Below, piece by piece: positions 25,140 through 34,197 of a stretch of DNA of 64,000 bases. Each line of letters opens with the position of its first letter. Positions within the stretch are counted from its first letter, which is position 1. This DNA comes from Elusimicrobiota bacterium (lineage in GTDB: Bacteria; Elusimicrobiota; Elusimicrobia; F11). The notes beneath the pieces were generated by a model, which saw nothing but the letters and a program-made list of their open reading frames with translations, was not told where the DNA came from and did no database searches. The stretch lies in assembly GCA_022072025.1 (NCBI GenBank), contig JAJVIP010000011.1, positions 17,200 to 81,199 of the forward strand, in the 5' to 3' direction. The position numbers were made by a program, and so were the translations under genes.

Positions 25140-26347
25140 AGCTCCTGTTCATCTCACACAGCTTTCCATTCCCCATCCATGAAGGAATCCGTTTGCACGT
25201 GTACCACTTGCTCAAAAATTTCTCCAAGCGGTGCGATGTCCATCTTCTTTGCTTTATTTTTTCCGAAGAGGAGAAAAAATTCTTTGATGAAATCAAACCC
25301 TTTTGCAAGTCGCTCACCATGGTGCTGCATCCCGTGCCCAAAGGCCCGTTGCGGCGAATTTTCAACACGCTGTTTTCCCTCAATCCTTTTTGTCTTTACC
25401 AATTTAACTCGGAAGGCATGGCCTCGGCCGTACAACGATTGATCCGCGAGATCGAGCCGGATGTGGTGCATTTCGACCACACCCCAATGGCCCAATACGC
25501 CCCGTTGGTGCCGCTTGGGACTCCCAAAATCTTTTTCCCGCATGACGCACTGTCGATGCTATTTGAGCGGAATTACTTGTACGAAAAAAATCTGGCGCGA
25601 AAATTTTATTTTTGGGCACAATTTCGGAAAATTCGCCGCTATGAAAGGAAGATGCTCCCCCAATTCGACAAGACCGTTGTTGTCTCTCCGGTGGACCAAG
25701 CCGTCATGCAGAAAATAGCACCGGCCGCCTCCATCGGCTGGAGTCCCAATGGCGTCGATATGGATTATTTCGCCGCTGCTCCGGAACAAGAAATGGAAAA
25801 TATAGTCGTGTTTCGCGGAATTATGGATTTCTTTCCGAATCACGACGCTGCCGCTTACTTCGCGGGGTCGGTCATGCCGCTTGTCTGGCAAAAGAACCCA
25901 CAGGCTGAATTCTGGATTGTCGGACACAATCCATTTCCGGCATTGAAACAAATGGCCGCTCGAGAACCGCGCATAAAAATTCTGGGGTTTGTGGGAGACA
26001 TTCGCGTGCCGATGGCAAAGGCCACAGTCATCGTCTGTCCCATGAGAACGGGATCGGGAATCAAAAACAAGATATTGGAGTCGTTTGCGATGGCCAAACC
26101 CGTTGTGGCAACGACTCTCAGCCTTGCCGGTATTGATGCGCATCCCGGACAGCAGGTAATGCTGGGCGACGATGCTGCGGCACTTGCCCAACACACCCTG
26201 GATCTCCTCGCAAACCGAGAACTGCGGAAAAATCTGGGCCGCTCCGGACAAGAGTTGGTCAAATCACATTACCGCTGGGAATTGAACGCCGCCTATTTTT
26301 ACCAAACATATAAAGACGCCATTAAGAAACGGGGGCGGTCATCGTAA
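25136..26347 (+). CDS. Glycosyltransferase, GT4-like (Stp1/EpsF-type)
   Basis: A 403-residue GT-B enzyme: LLFISHSFPFPIHEGIRLHV, FFPHDALSMLFERN, NGVDMDYF, VFRGIMDFFPNHDAA and VIVCPMRTGSGIKNKILESF, where the GxGIKNKxLE pattern replaces the common E-x7-E spacing. This arrangement is typical of transferases in exosortase-linked and EPS clusters, though no exosortase is seen here. It is coupled to its upstream neighbour by 4 bp. Confidence 0.85.
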   Translation: MKLLFISHSFPFPIHEGIRLHVYHLLKNFSKRCDVHLLCFIFSEEEKKFFDEIKPFCKSLTMVLHPVPKGPLRRIFNTLFSLNPFCLYQFNSEGMASAVQRLIREIEPDVVHFDHTPMAQYAPLVPLGTPKIFFPHDALSMLFERNYLYEKNLARKFYFWAQFRKIRRYERKMLPQFDKTVVVSPVDQAVMQKIAPAASIGWSPNGVDMDYFAAAPEQEMENIVVFRGIMDFFPNHDAAAYFAGSVMPLVWQKNPQAEFWIVGHNPFPALKQMAAREPRIKILGFVGDIRVPMAKATVIVCPMRTGSGIKNKILESFAMAKPVVATTLSLAGIDAHPGQQVMLGDDAAALAQHTLDLLANRELRKNLGRSGQELVKSHYRWELNAAYFYQTYKDAIKKRGRSS

Positions 26348-26376
26348 AGCAAGACACCAATCGATGGGAGCTGGCT

Positions 26377-27303
26377 TTGCCTCTTCTGGCTTGTCCGGAT
26401 TGTTGCTGCGCTCTGACGTTGTTGAACAACACTTTCCATTGCCCAAAGTGTGGAATGTCGTTTTCCTGTCATCATGAGATTCCGTCGCTGGTTTCACCGA
26501 AAATGCACGTTCCTTCGCAGTATGACATTGACTGGCATCCATCGACAGTTCCTGTGGACCCGGGTTTTAAAGGGTCCCTCAAAAGATTAAAAAGAGCAAT
26601 GGAGAAGAATACCTTTCTCCGTCGGACTGCCGGGTGCTTTTTAAACTCCATTTTTACCACGGTTGTGATGAACACTCTCGAGCACCTTGTTTCTTCGCCC
26701 GATGCGCGGGTGCTGGATGTTGGTGTGCGGCGCGGAGACTTCACCAATAATCTCAGAGCGCGGGTGGTAGGGATCGATGTGGACTTTCCCAGCCTTGAGT
26801 ACATCGCCCATCACACGGATATCGTTCCCTTTCATGCCACGGCGGAAGCGCTGCCATTTATGGCCCATTCATTTGATGTAGTGTTTTGCACGGAAGTCAT
26901 CGAGCACGTTGAACGCGACGATTTGATGGTCAAAGAACTGGCGCGCGTGACGGCGCCCGACGGTGTTCTGTTGCTCACAACACCCAACGGGGCGGTGGTC
27001 CCACTGGTCAGAGAAATTAATCACGTTCATTTGCGGCATTACAAACCGGCTGAACTCACAACCTTGCTGTCCGCCTCTTATGAAGAGGTGAACGTGCATT
27101 CTCGGTTTATTTTTAAGTGGCTCATTGAGTGGGAAGCTTCCGTTTACCAGGCGTTCACTCGCCGGCCACGTCTTTGGCTTTATGCACTGCGGTTGATCCT
27201 GTGCGCGGTCCAATCTTTTCTCTATTACGGCTTTGAGAAATTTCTGCCGGATCGCCATCTCGGATACAATCTCGTGGCGACGGCCCGCTGTCCCAAAAAA
27301 TGA
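26377..27303 (+). CDS. SAM-dependent methyltransferase with N-terminal zinc ribbon
   Basis: Start is TTG 26377, placed 8 bases after GGGAG; no ATG is available, and the frame stays open slightly upstream. Residues 6-27 form a zinc ribbon (CPDCCCAL ... CPKCGMSF). A class I methyltransferase domain follows from ~105: VLDVGVRRGDFTN, GIDVDFPSLEYI, FCTEVIEHVE and LLLTTPNGAVVPL. The C-terminal ~60 residues are hydrophobic (LWLYALRLILCAVQSFLYYG), suggesting membrane association. The enzyme probably acts on a lipid-linked sugar. Confidence 0.8.
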   Translation: MPLLACPDCCCALTLLNNTFHCPKCGMSFSCHHEIPSLVSPKMHVPSQYDIDWHPSTVPVDPGFKGSLKRLKRAMEKNTFLRRTAGCFLNSIFTTVVMNTLEHLVSSPDARVLDVGVRRGDFTNNLRARVVGIDVDFPSLEYIAHHTDIVPFHATAEALPFMAHSFDVVFCTEVIEHVERDDLMVKELARVTAPDGVLLLTTPNGAVVPLVREINHVHLRHYKPAELTTLLSASYEEVNVHSRFIFKWLIEWEASVYQAFTRRPRLWLYALRLILCAVQSFLYYGFEKFLPDRHLGYNLVATARCPKK

Positions 27304-28328
27304 ATATTGCCATTATCAAATTGGGAGCGTTGGGCGACGTGGTCAGGACAACGTCTTTGCTTCGCCCCTTACATCATCGATATTCAAATTCGAAAATTTG
27401 GTGGCTGACATCGGCGGCAGCCCTACCGCTGCTCAAAGGCAATCCGCTCATCCACAGTGTCATCCCATTAACAACCGGCGCACCTTGGCAGACCACGGAC
27501 TCCATGGATTGGGTCATTTCCTTGGACGAAGACAGGTTGGCAGCAGAGATTGCTTCTAAAATGGGGGCAAAAAAAATAACCGGGGTTTATGTGGGGCCAC
27601 AGGGCAACACAACTTACACCCAAGACAGCCGCGCCTGGTTCGATATGAGTTTGTTGAACCGCGACGCCGACGGCGGATTGGCGACCGCCAACAAACTTAA
27701 AAAAGAAAATATCCGTACATATCCGGAAATCTTGATGGAAATGTTGAACATTTCCAGAGCCACCAAACAAGACCTCTTGCCGATCGTCGCTCTCGATCCC
27801 ATCGAAACGGCGGCGGTGGCCCGTGATTATGGGAAACGTATCAAGCCGGGCTCGAAAATAATTGGGCTTAATTTGGGAAGCGGAAAACGCTGGGAAAACA
27901 AACAGCTCACTGTGGAAAAGGCGCTGGAGTTGATAAATGCCTTAAGCCACCTCCCGGCGACCCTGTTTCTTTTGGGTGGGCCCGAAGAAAAGGAACGCAA
28001 TGAAGAAATTGCGCGGATTGCTCAAGGAAAAATCATCGACACAGGCACAGACAATTCATTGACACGATTTGGCGCGATCATTGGCCTGTGCGACGCCATC
28101 ATCACCACCGACAGTCTCGCGATGCACATGGCCACGGCACTTAAGAAAAGAACTATCGCGTTTTTCGGCCCCACCTCAGCGACAGAAATTGAACTGGGGG
28201 AGCGGGGATCCAAATGGTTTCCTGCCGTCGCCTGTGAATGCTTTTATACTTCGCGGTGCATGAAAAACGCTTTCTGCTTAAATACTCTGGATTGTGCGGC
28301 CATTGCGAAATTCATTGAAAAATCTTAA
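27300..28328 (+). CDS. Glycosyltransferase family 9 (heptosyltransferase-like)
   Basis: 342 residues: NIAIIKLGALGDVVRTTSLL is the classic N-terminal ADP-heptose-transferase motif. LNLGSGKRWENKQL and LCDAIITTDSLAMHMATAL make the donor site, followed by FFGPTSATE. It has a 4 bp overlap with the methyltransferase upstream. It probably acts on LPS core or a related heptose/hexose. The final 35 bp overlap the GTG start of the next gene. Confidence 0.9.
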   Translation: MNIAIIKLGALGDVVRTTSLLRPLHHRYSNSKIWWLTSAAALPLLKGNPLIHSVIPLTTGAPWQTTDSMDWVISLDEDRLAAEIASKMGAKKITGVYVGPQGNTTYTQDSRAWFDMSLLNRDADGGLATANKLKKENIRTYPEILMEMLNISRATKQDLLPIVALDPIETAAVARDYGKRIKPGSKIIGLNLGSGKRWENKQLTVEKALELINALSHLPATLFLLGGPEEKERNEEIARIAQGKIIDTGTDNSLTRFGAIIGLCDAIITTDSLAMHMATALKKRTIAFFGPTSATEIELGERGSKWFPAVACECFYTSRCMKNAFCLNTLDCAAIAKFIEKS

Positions 28329-30123
28329 CGCGCTCGTACTGGCCATCCTGGCCCTCGCCTATTTGTTTCGCGGAGCCAAACAGCCCGCTTCATTCGCTGT
28401 TGTTTTTATTCTTATTCACGCCCTCCTCTTATGGACCTACGTCCTCAATAAAAACGAAAAAATTCCCGTTAAAACCGTGGCCCCCTTCGCGTTGTTCTTT
28501 TGCTGGAGCTGGTTGGGATTATTGAGTGAACCGCCTTTGGATATTTTTTTATTCTTTGAAGCGAAGCTTTGGTTGCTTCTAATTTTCGCCGTCCTTGTCT
28601 ACGCAAATGCGGATAAAAACACCGGGTCTCTTTTGCGTTACGGCCTCCTGACATTGGCCACGGTCGAAACCGTTCTGATCAGCCGAACCTCCGATTGGAG
28701 ATTCACCCAAACGAGCGGACTTCTCGCCAACTCACTCCACTCCGGAATTTTGTTGCCGGTGGGATTGGCCTGTATTGCTCATGAACTGAAGGAAACCAAA
28801 GCGTTTTCGAGAATCTTTTATTTGTTATTGGCCCTGGCGCTGGGCATGTTGTACGCGCTGGTGTTATTACGCTCACGCGCAGCCCTGGTGTGTATCGGCT
28901 TACTGGTAATTTTTCTCTATCCGCGAAAAAGATTGGTGGGAGCAATCGCAATCATGTGCGCGACTCTTGTGGTTCTATGTTTTTCGAGTGCTACCGTACG
29001 GGAATTTTTTGAAATTGGAAGTATTTCGTTGGGCCAATCGACCGGCCGTCTTTCCATATGGAAAACCGCGTTAAAGGCAATTGCCGACGCGCCGTTAATC
29101 GGTCATGGTCTTGGAAATTTTGAGCAAGCCTATACCCAATTTCAGCAACCGAGCAGTGAATATTACCGCTTTGGAAAAAGTACTGCATTTGCTCACAATG
29201 GACTTCTCCAAGTGGCCGCGGAAACAGGAATTGTGGGACTCTGTTTGGCCATCATGGGATGGGTGCGGGCAGTGGTTCCGGCGTTTAAGCGTCCATTGGA
29301 CCCCGAGCAAAGATGGCTATTGTCAATCGTCCTGGTTTACTTCGTGACATCCTGGTTCAATTACAGCGTTGCGCTTCCCTTCAATGGATTGGTGTTGTCC
29401 GCCGTGTTGGCCCTGATAGTTAGAAATTCATTGATGGCAAAAGAAAAAAAGGTTTCGTTGCTTAAATTCAAAGCTGTGCCATTGATGATGATGGTGATAC
29501 TAATCCCCTTCCTTCTCCTCTATGGGGCATCCGACCTGCTGATGAGAAAAGGGAAACTATCCACCGCACTGAGCGTGTGTCCTCTCCGAGCCGAAGGCTG
29601 GTACCAGTCAGCCATTTCAAAAATGTCAGAAAATCAAGTTAACGAGGCCATGAGCGATTTGAATATGGCGATCAAACTGGATCCCAAAAATTCTTTTTAC
29701 TGGTTCCGTCGAGCCCTATTGTTGTCCAACAACGGGCCCCATCAAAGAACCGAAATTAATATCGCGTTCGAAAAGGCCCGTGCTTTTGGTCCCCATCATG
29801 CGCCTTTCTATGTCGTGGAAGGTTTTTACCGATTCTCTCTCAAAGAAATGGAGCCGGCTTTATATCTGTTTCAAAAAGCGCGGGAGCTTGAGCCGCAAGC
29901 TTCAACACCCCCATACGGAATTGCGCTGGTCCAAATGGAAAGAAAGGAGTGGAACGCGGCGCGCGAACAATTAGGGATAGCGAAAACAATAAAAGAGAAT
30001 GAATCCCGCCTCCGGCAAATTTCTTCCGATCAGAAAGATTACTTCAATTCACCATATGCGAAAGTTTTGGGTTCGGTTCGGAGTGATGACATTGAGGACA
30101 AGATCAAGAGCATCCCCCAGTGA
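28294..30123 (+). CDS. O-antigen ligase/polymerase-type membrane protein with long TPR tail
   Basis: 609 residues from GTG 28294; a TTG at 28315 is an alternative. Residues ~10-400 form about 11 membrane helices with the Wzy_C-type segment GRLSIWKTALKAIADAPLIG, HGLGNFEQAY and FAHNGLLQVAAETGIVGL. Residues ~415-590 hold TPR units (EGWYQSAISKMSENQVNEAM, PFYVVEGFYRFSLKEMEPAL, PYGIALVQMERKEWNAAREQ). This is the second ligase-plus-TPR protein of the locus; the other lies at 15830-17368 on the minus strand. One may be the polymerase and the other the ligase. Confidence 0.85.
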   Translation: MRPLRNSLKNLNALVLAILALAYLFRGAKQPASFAVVFILIHALLLWTYVLNKNEKIPVKTVAPFALFFCWSWLGLLSEPPLDIFLFFEAKLWLLLIFAVLVYANADKNTGSLLRYGLLTLATVETVLISRTSDWRFTQTSGLLANSLHSGILLPVGLACIAHELKETKAFSRIFYLLLALALGMLYALVLLRSRAALVCIGLLVIFLYPRKRLVGAIAIMCATLVVLCFSSATVREFFEIGSISLGQSTGRLSIWKTALKAIADAPLIGHGLGNFEQAYTQFQQPSSEYYRFGKSTAFAHNGLLQVAAETGIVGLCLAIMGWVRAVVPAFKRPLDPEQRWLLSIVLVYFVTSWFNYSVALPFNGLVLSAVLALIVRNSLMAKEKKVSLLKFKAVPLMMMVILIPFLLLYGASDLLMRKGKLSTALSVCPLRAEGWYQSAISKMSENQVNEAMSDLNMAIKLDPKNSFYWFRRALLLSNNGPHQRTEINIAFEKARAFGPHHAPFYVVEGFYRFSLKEMEPALYLFQKARELEPQASTPPYGIALVQMERKEWNAAREQLGIAKTIKENESRLRQISSDQKDYFNSPYAKVLGSVRSDDIEDKIKSIPQ

Positions 30124-30203
30124 ATAAACTGCATGTCAACATTTTCTAGAGACAATCACTCACAACTCTCTACAAGAAAATTGTGCTTTGATAGGATCGA
30201 TTC

Positions 30204-30956
30204 ATGAACCTCCTATATCATTATTATCCAAATCTCTACACGCGATTTAGTCGTTTCCTTAAAGGTACTGTTCCAACGCGTCAATCTGTATTGAGGGAAT
30301 ATTTCCGTGATAATTCCATTCAATTACTGCAAATAGGGGCGGGAACGTGTTTGTATGAAGGCTGGTGCCATGGCGACATTGATTATTGGAATCGAACCCT
30401 ATCTGGCAAGAAGAATATGAAAACGGCCCAGATTTTCCTGGATTTAGAGAAACCATTCCCGTTTGTAGAAAACACTTTTGATGCCGTTTATTCGTCACAT
30501 GTACATGAACATTTTCCATATCGTGTAGGAGAACGAATATTGGCTGAATGTTTTCGCATCCTTAAGCCAGGCGCTCAGTTACGGATTGTTGTCCCCAAAA
30601 TTGAGTACTACTTTGAAAAATACATGCAACGACAGATAGGAATCGAAAGCCACCCAACCAACCTGGAAAATATTGTGTCAGATTTTCGGAAAGAAACTGG
30701 AGCCCCCTTGGACACCACCACGCTTCTCAACACTATCTTTTTGTGTCACGGCCACCGCATGCTGTATGATTTTTCACAAATTAAGGACTAAATGCAGAGA
30801 GCAGGTTTTACTGAGATTGAACGTCAACACATTGATCGGTCGAGCAATCCAAACCTTTGTAAATTAGAATCATGTCTGATCGGCCGGAAGAAAGATGATG
30901 GCATTGAATATCATTTGGCGGCCAGCTTGGTTATTGAAGGCAAAAAGACAACTTAA
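30204..30956 (+). pseudogene. SAM-dependent methyltransferase gene with one in-frame stop (TAA)
   Basis: The first part (195 codons) carries LLQIGAGTCLYEGWCHGDID, DAVYSSHVHEHF and CHGHRMLYDFSQIKD, then TAA at 30789-30791. The same frame continues immediately with ATG and MQRAGFTEIERQHIDRSSNP ... ASLVIEGKKTT, exactly the C-terminal part expected for this methyltransferase family. A single base change (TTA to TAA, for example) would explain it. The stop may mean a pseudogene, a readthrough site or an assembly error. It lies 80 bp after the polysaccharide operon. Confidence 0.8.
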
Positions 30957-30972
30957 TTTTATTGGAGGGAAC

Positions 30973-31689
30973 TTGCGCGGCTTGTGGCATATCAAACAAT
31001 TAATAACAAAAGTATTTGATGCAATTGATCCGACCATCCTTAATTACAAACCTGAAGGGGGCCTGGTTGATTTGGACAAGGTATATTCTCCTGAGGATAG
31101 CTCTAAGCGGGATAAGGAGATCTACCTTTCTTTTGCAAAGTGAATCGAGGATGTCATACATCCCCAGCTTGGCGTGATAGATATCGGATGTGCGACTGCT
31201 AAAACATTGTCGCATTTTCAACGACAAAAGATAAATATCTTTGGTCTGGATGGTGCGAAAACGGTCCTCGAAGTAATGGATGAAACAGTTAAGCCCCATG
31301 TTCAGATTCTTGATTTAAGAAAAAATATTCGCGATCAATTTCAAAATTTTAATAAGAAAGAATTCGACCTTATAATATGCACTGAAATCATCGAGCATTT
31401 GGAAGCTCAATTTGAAGATATCTTTCTCAACAATATGATGCACTTCGTGACAAGAAATTTGGTTTTCTCCTGGTCCCCTGAATGGGACCCTCATCGTGGA
31501 ACAGAAAGACAAGAGCATTGGAATCCAAGACCATATCCGTATGCCATCAATAAGTTGGTAAAAAATTATGGCTTAACTTTCTGTGAAGAAAAAACTTCCT
31601 CATTGAAAAAACTTCTCTCTGGAAATTCGCGAATTGCATACGAGTTCAATCATTGGATTAAAAACATAATGGTTTCCGAAATGGTTTAA
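30973..31689 (+). pseudogene. Second SAM-dependent methyltransferase gene with one in-frame stop (TGA)
   Basis: GGAGG (30964-30968) precedes a TTG start at 30973. The frame reads MRGLWHIKQLITKVFDAIDP ... KEIYLSFAK, then TGA (31141-31143), and continues without shift as IEDVIHPQLGVIDIGCATAK, which is motif I of a class I methyltransferase, followed by LIICTEIIEHLE. Restoring the TGA to a sense codon (TGG or CGA) gives one protein of ~238 residues. It is the second of two adjacent genes broken by one nonsense codon each. Confidence 0.78.
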
Positions 31690-33161
31690 ATGAATCTGTC
31701 TTTCAAAAGCCCGACAACTTTCATTGTGCCAGCGAAAAATAAAATGAGATAAATCGGCTCAACCGTCAATGCGTAGCGTCCATCAACGCCACCTCCCATG
31801 CTGCTCATAAGTAAATGTAAAAATTCGACTGCAATTAGTGTAAGTGCAATAGGCCGGGCCCGAGAATTAAACATCAACATCAATGATGACAAAAATCCGG
31901 CTAATGGTAGCCAGGCTCCGGTGAGGACAAGTGGCCAGAGAAGTGTGGAAATAATGTCGCCGTATTCATAAGGATATACGGTCGTTGTTTTAATACGCGC
32001 TAAATCCCTTCCTAATTTTTCGGGATGAATTCGTAGCATTGTGCGCGCTTCTGGAATATCCGTGGTTTCTTTCCAAAATATTTGAATTCCTCTAAACCAA
32101 AAAATGTCTTTAGGGAGCAGATTTGTGGGCCTACGTGAAGCATAAGTTAAATAACCCCATAAATCTTCAAAGCGACCTTTCACAAAAAGGATAGGTTTTT
32201 GACGGATAGCCAAAATAGCAAGATTCTTAAAAAGCTGATCTCCCTGCGCCTGATAGATTTTCGTTTTTTTTAGGTTTATTACCGGACCGTCTTGATTCCC
32301 CAAGGTCCAGGCATGGTCATGACGAATCACAGCGCGATTCTTCTCATATATAGGCAGAAGTGTTTCCCTGATATCATCCGATATTTCCTGAGCATCCAAA
32401 TTCAATAAATATCCGCTAGAACTGAAAAGCACCTCCCCTGATTGCCCGGTAAGGCTAAAGGATCCCCGAAATGAATAGTTGATCATAGCCCAAGCCAACA
32501 ATGGAATCAGGAGCGTTACGATGAATATAAAGACTGAGAGCATACGCCGCTGTATCGGAGTCCACACAAAAGATAACAATAGCGCTGAACCCAGCGCGTA
32601 TCCGGATGGGCGTACCAAGATTGATAAGAAACAAAAAATTCCTGTCCATGCAAACCATTTCCAACCTTTTCTCACCGCGAATAGGAAGGTAAGAATGGAG
32701 AGGAGAAAAAAGAAAGCAAACAAATTGTCGGACATGATGGTATGTGCGTACATCATTGGACGTGGCAAAACGGGTGTGATAACAGCGATTAGGACAGCGA
32801 TCCATAATGATCTATGAATGAAGAAGAAAAGAATTCCAGCTATGATTCCAGTGAGGAATAAGAGGACAACCTGAATAATTATCACACCAAAAAAGCTTTT
32901 TGTGAAAGTGAGAATTAAATAAAGAAAAAGCGGATATCCCGGTGTTCGTATCTCAGATAATGAAAATTGGAAACGATAAACAAGTGAGACGGCTGGATGG
33001 AAATAACCTCCTGAGTCAGGCTGAAAAAAAGGGGCAGGAAAAATAAAAAACAAATTAAAGTGTGCACAGAGGACTATGGTATAAGCCAGACTAAATAAAA
33101 GGATTACTACACGATTATTGATTAGGTATTTTCGATCTATCTTGAGGGATAAATTTTCCAT
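31686..33161 (-). CDS. Polytopic membrane glycosyltransferase, GT39/PMT_2-like
   Basis: A 491-residue protein with ~11 hydrophobic helices. The first periplasmic loop has FQPDSGGYFHPAVSLVYR, in the place of the catalytic acidic motif of the ArnT/PMT family, then IRTPGYPLFLYLI. The C-terminal part is SMGGGVDGRYALTVEPIYLI. Substrate unknown. It converges with the broken methyltransferase, overlapping by 4 bp, and its AT-rich sequence resembles that of the methyltransferase region rather than the neighbouring oxidase locus. Confidence 0.75.
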   Translation of the reverse strand: MENLSLKIDRKYLINNRVVILLFSLAYTIVLCAHFNLFFIFPAPFFQPDSGGYFHPAVSLVYRFQFSLSEIRTPGYPLFLYLILTFTKSFFGVIIIQVVLLFLTGIIAGILFFFIHRSLWIAVLIAVITPVLPRPMMYAHTIMSDNLFAFFFLLSILTFLFAVRKGWKWFAWTGIFCFLSILVRPSGYALGSALLLSFVWTPIQRRMLSVFIFIVTLLIPLLAWAMINYSFRGSFSLTGQSGEVLFSSSGYLLNLDAQEISDDIRETLLPIYEKNRAVIRHDHAWTLGNQDGPVINLKKTKIYQAQGDQLFKNLAILAIRQKPILFVKGRFEDLWGYLTYASRRPTNLLPKDIFWFRGIQIFWKETTDIPEARTMLRIHPEKLGRDLARIKTTTVYPYEYGDIISTLLWPLVLTGAWLPLAGFLSSLMLMFNSRARPIALTLIAVEFLHLLMSSMGGGVDGRYALTVEPIYLILFFAGTMKVVGLLKDRFI

Positions 33162-33247
33162 GCATACGAATTTAACTATTTAACCATTTGAAAGACACCT
33201 CTAAGGTTACATTCTAAGACTGCTTGACGCGCTTGAACAAGTATTAC

Positions 33248-33312
33248 GCACAAGTTGACCATTTACTATGCACAACTTGGCCATCAACCCCTCCATTCAG
33301 AACAACTTGGGA
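33248..33312 (+). promoter_or_regulatory. Direct repeats upstream of the cytochrome oxidase operon
   Basis: GCACAAGTTGACCAT (33248-33262) is repeated as GCACAACTTGGCCAT (33270-33284), 22 bp apart, two helical turns. A weaker third copy AACAACTTGG begins at 33301. Such phasing suits a regulator binding as tandem dimers. The rest of 33162-33418 shows no gene; an SD AGGAGG at 33407 leads the next gene. Confidence 0.5.
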
Positions 33313-33418
33313 AGCATGGACATAGCGAATTCAAAAGGCGAATTTTGTTGACCGGCTAACGTTAGATTGATATTTTCCGGGCCCGACCTAGCCTTGACTT
33401 AATTCCAGGAGGACGTAC

Positions 33419-34192
33419 ATGAAGTTCAATCGAAGTTATCTGTTGGTTTCACTTTTTTTTGTTTTGAATGCCTGTAAAGGCAGCAACCAGACCTCCACCC
33501 CCGCAGAACAACCCGCTCAGTCCACCTCGCAAAGCCCCGTGGATACCGCAACCGCCGGCAACATCACCGGCGTGGTGAAATTCGCTGGAACCAAACCCAA
33601 AATGCAAAAAATTTCTATGGGCGCCGACGCGACCTGCAAAATGGCCCATGCCACAGACGTCTACTCCGAAGAAGTGGTGGTCAACCCGAACAACACGCTG
33701 AAATATGTTTATGTGTACGTAAAAAGCGGTTTGGGTGCGCTTAAATTCCCGGCTCCAGCAGAACCCGTGGTTCTTGACCAATTGGGATGCCTTTACGCTC
33801 CCCATGTCGTCGCGATTCAAGTGGGACAAAAATTAAAAATTAGAAATTCCGATGGCGTACTTCACAATGTGAATGCCCGCCCCGTTAAAAATCAGGGCTT
33901 CAACTTGGGCCAACCCGTTAAGGGGATGGAAACCGACAAATCCTTCACTGTCCCGGAAGTCATGATTCCCGTGAAATGCGACGTTCACCCCTGGATGCAT
34001 GGTTGGATTGGCGTTCAAGACCATCCCTATGCCTCCGTCACCAACGACGGTGGCGCGTTCTCCCTCAACAATTTGCCTCCAGGCGATTATGAAATTGAAG
34101 CCTGGCATGAAAAATACGGCACCGCCACACAAAAGGTGACGGTGGGCGCCAAGGAATCCAAAACCATCGAATTCACGTTCAAAGGGGCCTAA
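33419..34192 (+). CDS. Cupredoxin-like lipoprotein of the cytochrome oxidase locus
   Basis: 257 residues. The lipoprotein signal SLFFVLNACKGSN is followed by a low-complexity linker (residues 22-45, Thr/Ser/Gln/Pro). NSDGVLHNVNARPV and VPVKCDVHPWMHGWIGV supply His, Cys, His and Met residues in the arrangement of a plastocyanin-type copper site. The last ~50 residues are a carboxypeptidase-regulatory-like beta domain (LNNLPPGDYEIEAWHEKYGT). As first gene of the cox operon it probably carries copper or electrons to subunit II. Similar proteins are annotated as methylamine-utilisation-like. Confidence 0.75.
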   Translation: MKFNRSYLLVSLFFVLNACKGSNQTSTPAEQPAQSTSQSPVDTATAGNITGVVKFAGTKPKMQKISMGADATCKMAHATDVYSEEVVVNPNNTLKYVYVYVKSGLGALKFPAPAEPVVLDQLGCLYAPHVVAIQVGQKLKIRNSDGVLHNVNARPVKNQGFNLGQPVKGMETDKSFTVPEVMIPVKCDVHPWMHGWIGVQDHPYASVTNDGGAFSLNNLPPGDYEIEAWHEKYGTATQKVTVGAKESKTIEFTFKGA

Positions 34193-34197
34193 GACTT

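Noticed and set aside
31141..31143. TGA as a selenocysteine codon in the second methyltransferase
   Set aside because: No selenocysteine hairpin was apparent just downstream, the position is not a catalytic Cys in this family, and the neighbouring gene has an equivalent TAA.
30789..31143. Alternative genetic code explaining the two in-frame stops
   Set aside because: TAA, TAG and TGA all end many intact genes in the window, so stop codons are not reassigned.
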